From Dolomedes plantarius (lineage: Eukaryota > Arthropoda > Arachnida > Araneae > Dolomedidae), in contig OU015495.1 of the NCBI GenBank assembly GCA_907164885.2, positions 104,641,122 through 104,705,121 on the forward strand: a DNA stretch of 64,000 bases. The letters are read 5' to 3'. Of this stretch, positions 60,001-64,000 are shown one piece after another (within the stretch, counting starts at the first letter, position 1; each line of letters begins with the position of its first letter). A program made the translations under genes and the position numbers. A model generated the notes under the pieces. It saw only the letters and a program-made list of their open reading frames with translations. It did no database searches and had not been told where the DNA came from.

Positions 60001-63000
60001 GCCCAAATTGTTCGTAAAAGGTTTATCCCCGAAAGTACCTGTTGTTTCATGGGTGAATAAAAAGCCCATATCCAGCCCGAAACAGCTGTGTAAATATTGC
60101 CGACTTTTTGATGAACAGTTGTAGTACTACAAGACACCCCTTGTTAAAGGGGTATATTTATGAGGCTAAGAAGCGGCGTGTACGTGGGCTGAATTCATTT
60201 ACCAGAAATGATTGTGGGAAGGATCAGGTTTCGGCAGGGGTCCCCTGCATCCTTATTCTCGGAGAAAGAAAAATAAATGTGTTGTGACTTCTCCTCGGAC
60301 TGTGCCAAACAGCTGAGGTTTCTCGAGGAGCATGTGTTCCTGTTGCGGTATGAAAAGTTTTAGGATGAGGAAGTTGAAAAAAAAATGCAAGCTTCGGGTT
60401 TTATTTTCCTTTTTGATGGGGTCGAAGGAGGTTAGATTTTACGCTGAGGATAAAATTAAAAGATACAGACGAGGGGGGTGCCGTAAGGATATGAACCCCA
60501 AGCTCCCCCCCCCCCTCTTTAATAATTTCCAGCTGTTATGCACCTTGCAATGGAAATTTCACTGACAAGGAACCGTAACATTACTTCTAGGCGGGTGGAA
60601 TTTTCCATGACTACTAAACATAATTTGCACAGATGTCTCATTCAAATAAATATTTATAGAAAACTGTTTAAAGAAATCCGTTTAAAACTGATTACACTCC
60701 AATATCTGGGTGAATTTATCGTACATAAAGCTTGTTCAAATAATTTGTGATTTTTTTTTAACGTAGGATTACGTTCCTCAATAACGGTCCTTCGGAGAGA
60801 AAAAAAATTGTCCTGCGTCGCGATTTATAATTTTGGCAGCGCGCCAAACCCGGTAGCAGTAAACAGTTAAACAAAAAAGTACCAAAATGGGTCCTCCCCC
60901 CCCCCCCCCCCCAAAAAAAAAAAAAAAAAAAGTAAGCAAACGATAAGTACTCCTGCGTTAATAACCCGTTGTAGTTTCGTTAGCTGAGACTACCTGAAAT
61001 ATTTTTTTTATCATAATGAATAGATTGTTCTATTATATAGAGTAAGTTAAATCTATAAATAACTAAGAAATTTTAAAAATGAAAGAGCACATTTAATAGA
61101 AACTGATCAGAAATAACATGCGTAGTTCAAATCTGAGGTAAATCAAACAAACAAGCCTTCTGCCAAATAAGTCATTGCACTCAATATCCCAATATAAAAC
61201 TGTAATACCTCAGAGGGATTCTACGTTGGTAAAATATGTAAACAAATGTGAAAACCGAAGTAAAATTTTGAAAACAAATATTTGACAGCGAGTTCTTTCA
61301 TATTCAATATTTTGTATCAGAAAAAAATCCTAATTAATAAGTTTAAACGCGATGATAATATGAAAAACAACCGTCTAACCGAACTGCAGTACTGCAATTC
61401 TTACCAAGAATATTAAGAATAGTTTTATTTTTCATCGGTACAAATTTCAATAAATCATTCTCTAGGATAGTTTTACTAAACTAATACTATTGCCAATTAA
61501 TGGGATTTTGGTGAGAACTGATATTTAGACAAACTATAAAATTTCGGTAGGTTTGGGTGGGCTTTTGGAGTGTTACGGTCATCCCTTGCCACTTGAGGGC
61601 TAAACAGATCGATAAAATTTAGAATTGGAATTTTCATAAACACGAACCCGAATTTGTCTTATCTGTTAGGTAATTATTAACATTTGCGCTGAATTTATAT
61701 TGATGTTCAAAAACGCCAAGAATCGTTTAAGTTTTGATAGGAATTTGAATTAAGCTAAAACTTGCTTGTGCACTTACATATCTTCCCATTCATCCCTTTT
61801 TTCTAAGAATGTGAAATCTGCGGTAGGTTTGCAACAATTGAATAAAGAAGTTTATGATTGTAAAAATGCACAATGTAAACAAACACGTCAAAATTACAAA
61901 GGCAAAGATATATAAGAACTTGAGAATAAAGACGAACATTTTAGTTAGTTTTTCATTCAATTTTTTTCAGTTTTAATATCGGACGAGAGAATGAGCAGCT
62001 GTTGAATGAAAAGTAAATTAAATTAATACAATTCAATAAAATAAAATTAATGCATTTATTTTTCAGCTTCATTTTATTTTATGTACAATTTTTGTGTCGT
62101 TAATGTATAAAAATACTTCGCAGTTTTTGAATGACATTTATATTTAATTAAAACTAATGAGTAACACAGAAAAAATTATACACAGTTAAAGAGCTTCTAA
62201 TAAATTATCCACGGTTTATCAACTGACCATAAGATGCAGCCGTTTTCATGCAGCCATAATGTTAAAAAATGTTTATTTTGCTTTTCATGTGTAAACAGAT
62301 TAATTACTATACACATACAAAGATTCACTCTTTTTTCTCTAATAATTAACAAGTAGCAAAATTTTACGCAAAACTTATTCAATTAAAGATTTATTATACT
62401 TTTTTTATAAGGTCGCCTTGTTAAATTTGTTTTGTAAATTAAAGATTTTCCTTTTTTATCCATTAGTACTGAAAGCACTATTACCCTTCTGTATGGTGCT
62501 TTCAGTAAATTCTCAACAACACACGCGGGCAAAGTACAATGTGAAAATAAATCCAAGTAAAACTCCATAAAATTAAAAAAGAAATGCATTTTTTTTGTTG
62601 TTTAGACTAATGAAAATAATTTTCTACGTATAAAACTGATGTTTTTTTTCTTTGTAAAATTGAAAACAATGCATATTCACACATGTTCTGGTGTTAAAAC
62701 TTTCCCGAAATTTAAAAGAAAATCATTTTCCTTATTAAATAAGTTATCAAGATTATGATCTGAAATATTTAACAACACAATTTTGGATAAAAGGAAAGAA
62801 AAGAAAAATACAATTCGATATCCAGATTGCTTACTTTCAAAAGTAGAAAAATTCTTACAAAAAAAGTTATATTAAAACTTTTTAATGCAACATCATTTAC
62901 CTGAAACTTGACCATGTGTATCCATGAGTTTACATAATTCCCAGTTTTTTTTTTTAGTCTTTCCTCAAGCAAGCTGCTCCAACTTCACAAACCCAAACAA

Positions 63001-63069
63001 CATCGTTTTAAATGTACCTGATGCACATCGCCCGGTTCTCCACAAACCGGATTTGAACAGTAACTCAAC
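57015..63069. other. Stretch with one shared repeat, no gene recognised
   Basis: AT-rich. It contains a hairpin at 59636-59668, a poly-C/poly-A junction at about 60895-60931 and the repeat at 60751-61010. Frames at 58777-59073 and 60332-60565 have no motif I recognise. Confidence 0.6.
60751..61010 (-). repeat. Inverted relative of 10540-10773
   Basis: It shares TAACGCAGGATTACGTTC-type, AATAACGGTCCTTCGGAGAG and CAGTAAACAGTTAAACA sequence, and a GAGACTACCTGAAATATTTT end, with the inverted 10540-10773 segment. It is interrupted by a C-run and an A-run. The other copy lies inside the 1.2-kb element at 9620-10828, so this may be an internal fragment of that family. Confidence 0.8.
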
Positions 63070-63232
63070 TGCCCACTACTGCGGGAGAAGAGGCCGCGAA
63101 GTTAGCGTCCGGTGATTCAGGGTTGCCGCGAGAGTCGCGCCAAGTTGGCGCAGTATTTCCTCTGCCCAGTATTTCCCCTGCGTTTTCCAAGTTTATTTTA
63201 GGCGAAGATAGGGTTATGGTTGACATACTGTC
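63070..63232 (-). CDS. Possible upstream wake linker exon
   Basis: This is a candidate exon of 54 codons plus one base. The acceptor would be cgtccgattcag and the donor GGGCA|gttgag. It reads SMSTITLSSPKINLENAGEI, then a Gly/Asn/Ser/Pro-rich stretch, ending in SSPAVVG. Supporting points are that GC is much higher than in the surrounding sequence, the frame is open, and the donor phase (1) is the phase the FN3 exon needs, giving Ser before PPDPP. A Ser/Pro-rich linker between ankyrin repeats and FN3 would fit. Against it, the donor is weak, no conserved motif is recognised, and the intron would be about 30 kb. It could instead be a first exon with its Met near 63226, or not coding at all. Confidence 0.35.
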
Positions 63233-63922
63233 CTGAATCGGACGGTGCGAAGGTGACGAAAGATTAGGGACGCATAGCACAATGTGGGATAGTCAAGAAA
63301 GGTAAATGACTTGTTGATAGAAATACAAAAACAAACAATACACAAAAAAAATGTTATCGTACTTCTAGTGCTCTGGATTAGTCAAACTGTAAACTAGTTT
63401 TTGCATTTATTTCGATCGACTCAAAAATATACCAACCAAACCGGGGTTGTTTCTAGCTTTGGCTAAAAATGGAACTTGCTTTTTTTTTTTTTTTTTTTAG
63501 CATATAGTCAGATTCGACTTTGAATCAAGAGGAAAGGAAAATAATACTCGTTGTGAAAATTATTATAATATTTCTATTCGTGATATTTTTTACTCTTATG
63601 AGCAATATTACATCTGGCGCGCTCATATGTAATGAGGATTTTTTGTGTTATTTTAGATTATTTCACTGCGAATGGGGCAACTAGAATCCTTTAATTAGGA
63701 TGATGGTTTCAAATTAACTTCGCAATTATGTTCTTTTTTGATCTTAGGACCTATTTTTTTCTCCCTCTATTTTTTTGGGGTGGGGTGGGGAGGGGGTTGC
63801 TTTCGATCCCCCCAAAAACTCAGTGACTCCAAGAAACTTAGTGGTTTAGCCACTGAACTGTCGGTAGAATCTAACTGTTTTACACATACACATACACACA
63901 AATATATATATATACATACATA

Positions 63923-64000
63923 CCGTAAAATCTTGAGTATAATACGCATTTTTTTTCACATTTTAGTCCGCAAAAATAAGGGTGCGTAATATACACATGT
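63923..64000. mobile_element. Family F element entering at the window edge
   Basis: After TA, CCGTAAAATCTTGAGTATAA and ATACGCATTTTTTTTCACAT match one end of the 903-bp family F element at 16573-17475 (its right end inverted). Only the first 78 bases are inside the window. Confidence 0.75.

Noticed and set aside
62924..63115. Plus-strand frame overlapping the candidate upstream exon
   Set aside because: The minus-strand reading has better acceptor and phase compatibility; the plus frame has no motif.

Overview
The window reads as AT-rich, transposon-laden nuclear DNA from an arthropod. I lean towards a chelicerate such as a spider or horseshoe crab because of the very large introns, long (TA)n tracts and mixture of cut-and-paste and Helitron families, but nothing here fixes the species. 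There is no bacterial-type gene density, no operon and no true RNA gene. Nearly all the short open frames are chance ORFs.

One gene explains the architecture. Seven minus-strand exons (33177 down to 1303) splice with matching phases into 331 continuous codons of a WAKE/ANKFN1 homologue (wide awake, also called banderuola in Drosophila; ANKFN1/Nmf9 in mammals). They cover a complete fibronectin type III domain and the start of the conserved C-terminal region. The junction phases agree at all six introns (about 1.5 to 7 kb each). The rest of the C-terminus lies left of position 1. The ankyrin-repeat exons lie to the right and are not visible up to 64000. A possible linker exon at 63070-63232 is phase-compatible and would make the intron before the FN3 exons about 30 kb.

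The introns are layered mobile DNA. From left to right they hold: a decayed mariner transposase cut by a 1056-bp hAT-type element with a perfect 8-bp target duplication (about 1858-3200); a small hAT MITE, also with a perfect 8-bp duplication (3838-4004); a tRNA-derived SINE and a 1.2-kb TA-flanked element carrying two further MITEs (9.2-10.8 kb); and a dense block of TA-flanked pogo/Tigger-like elements and a mosaic repeat (12.6-18.8 kb). Further right are a Helitron (20.1-20.7 kb), a Harbinger-type MITE (23.4 kb), a SINE (23.7 kb), a piggyBac-type element (25.4-25.9 kb), tandem duplications (28 kb) and a four-unit array starting 29 bp from the FN3 exon (33.2-34.5 kb). The large right-hand interval holds an inverted pair of Helitrons (41.9-45.1 kb), the second copy of a 0.5-kb element (46.2 kb), a dead non-LTR retrotransposon tail (51.1-51.5 kb), a Harbinger-type MITE nested in a hAT-type element (55.8-56.2 kb) and a second SINE copy (56.9 kb).

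I see no new enzymatic system. The most interesting points are the intact splice skeleton of the wake gene, the candidate distant upstream exon, the Helitron pair with complete terminal hallmarks, the dated nests of transposons, the array abutting a splice acceptor, and an unexplained GC-rich segment near 30.5 kb.
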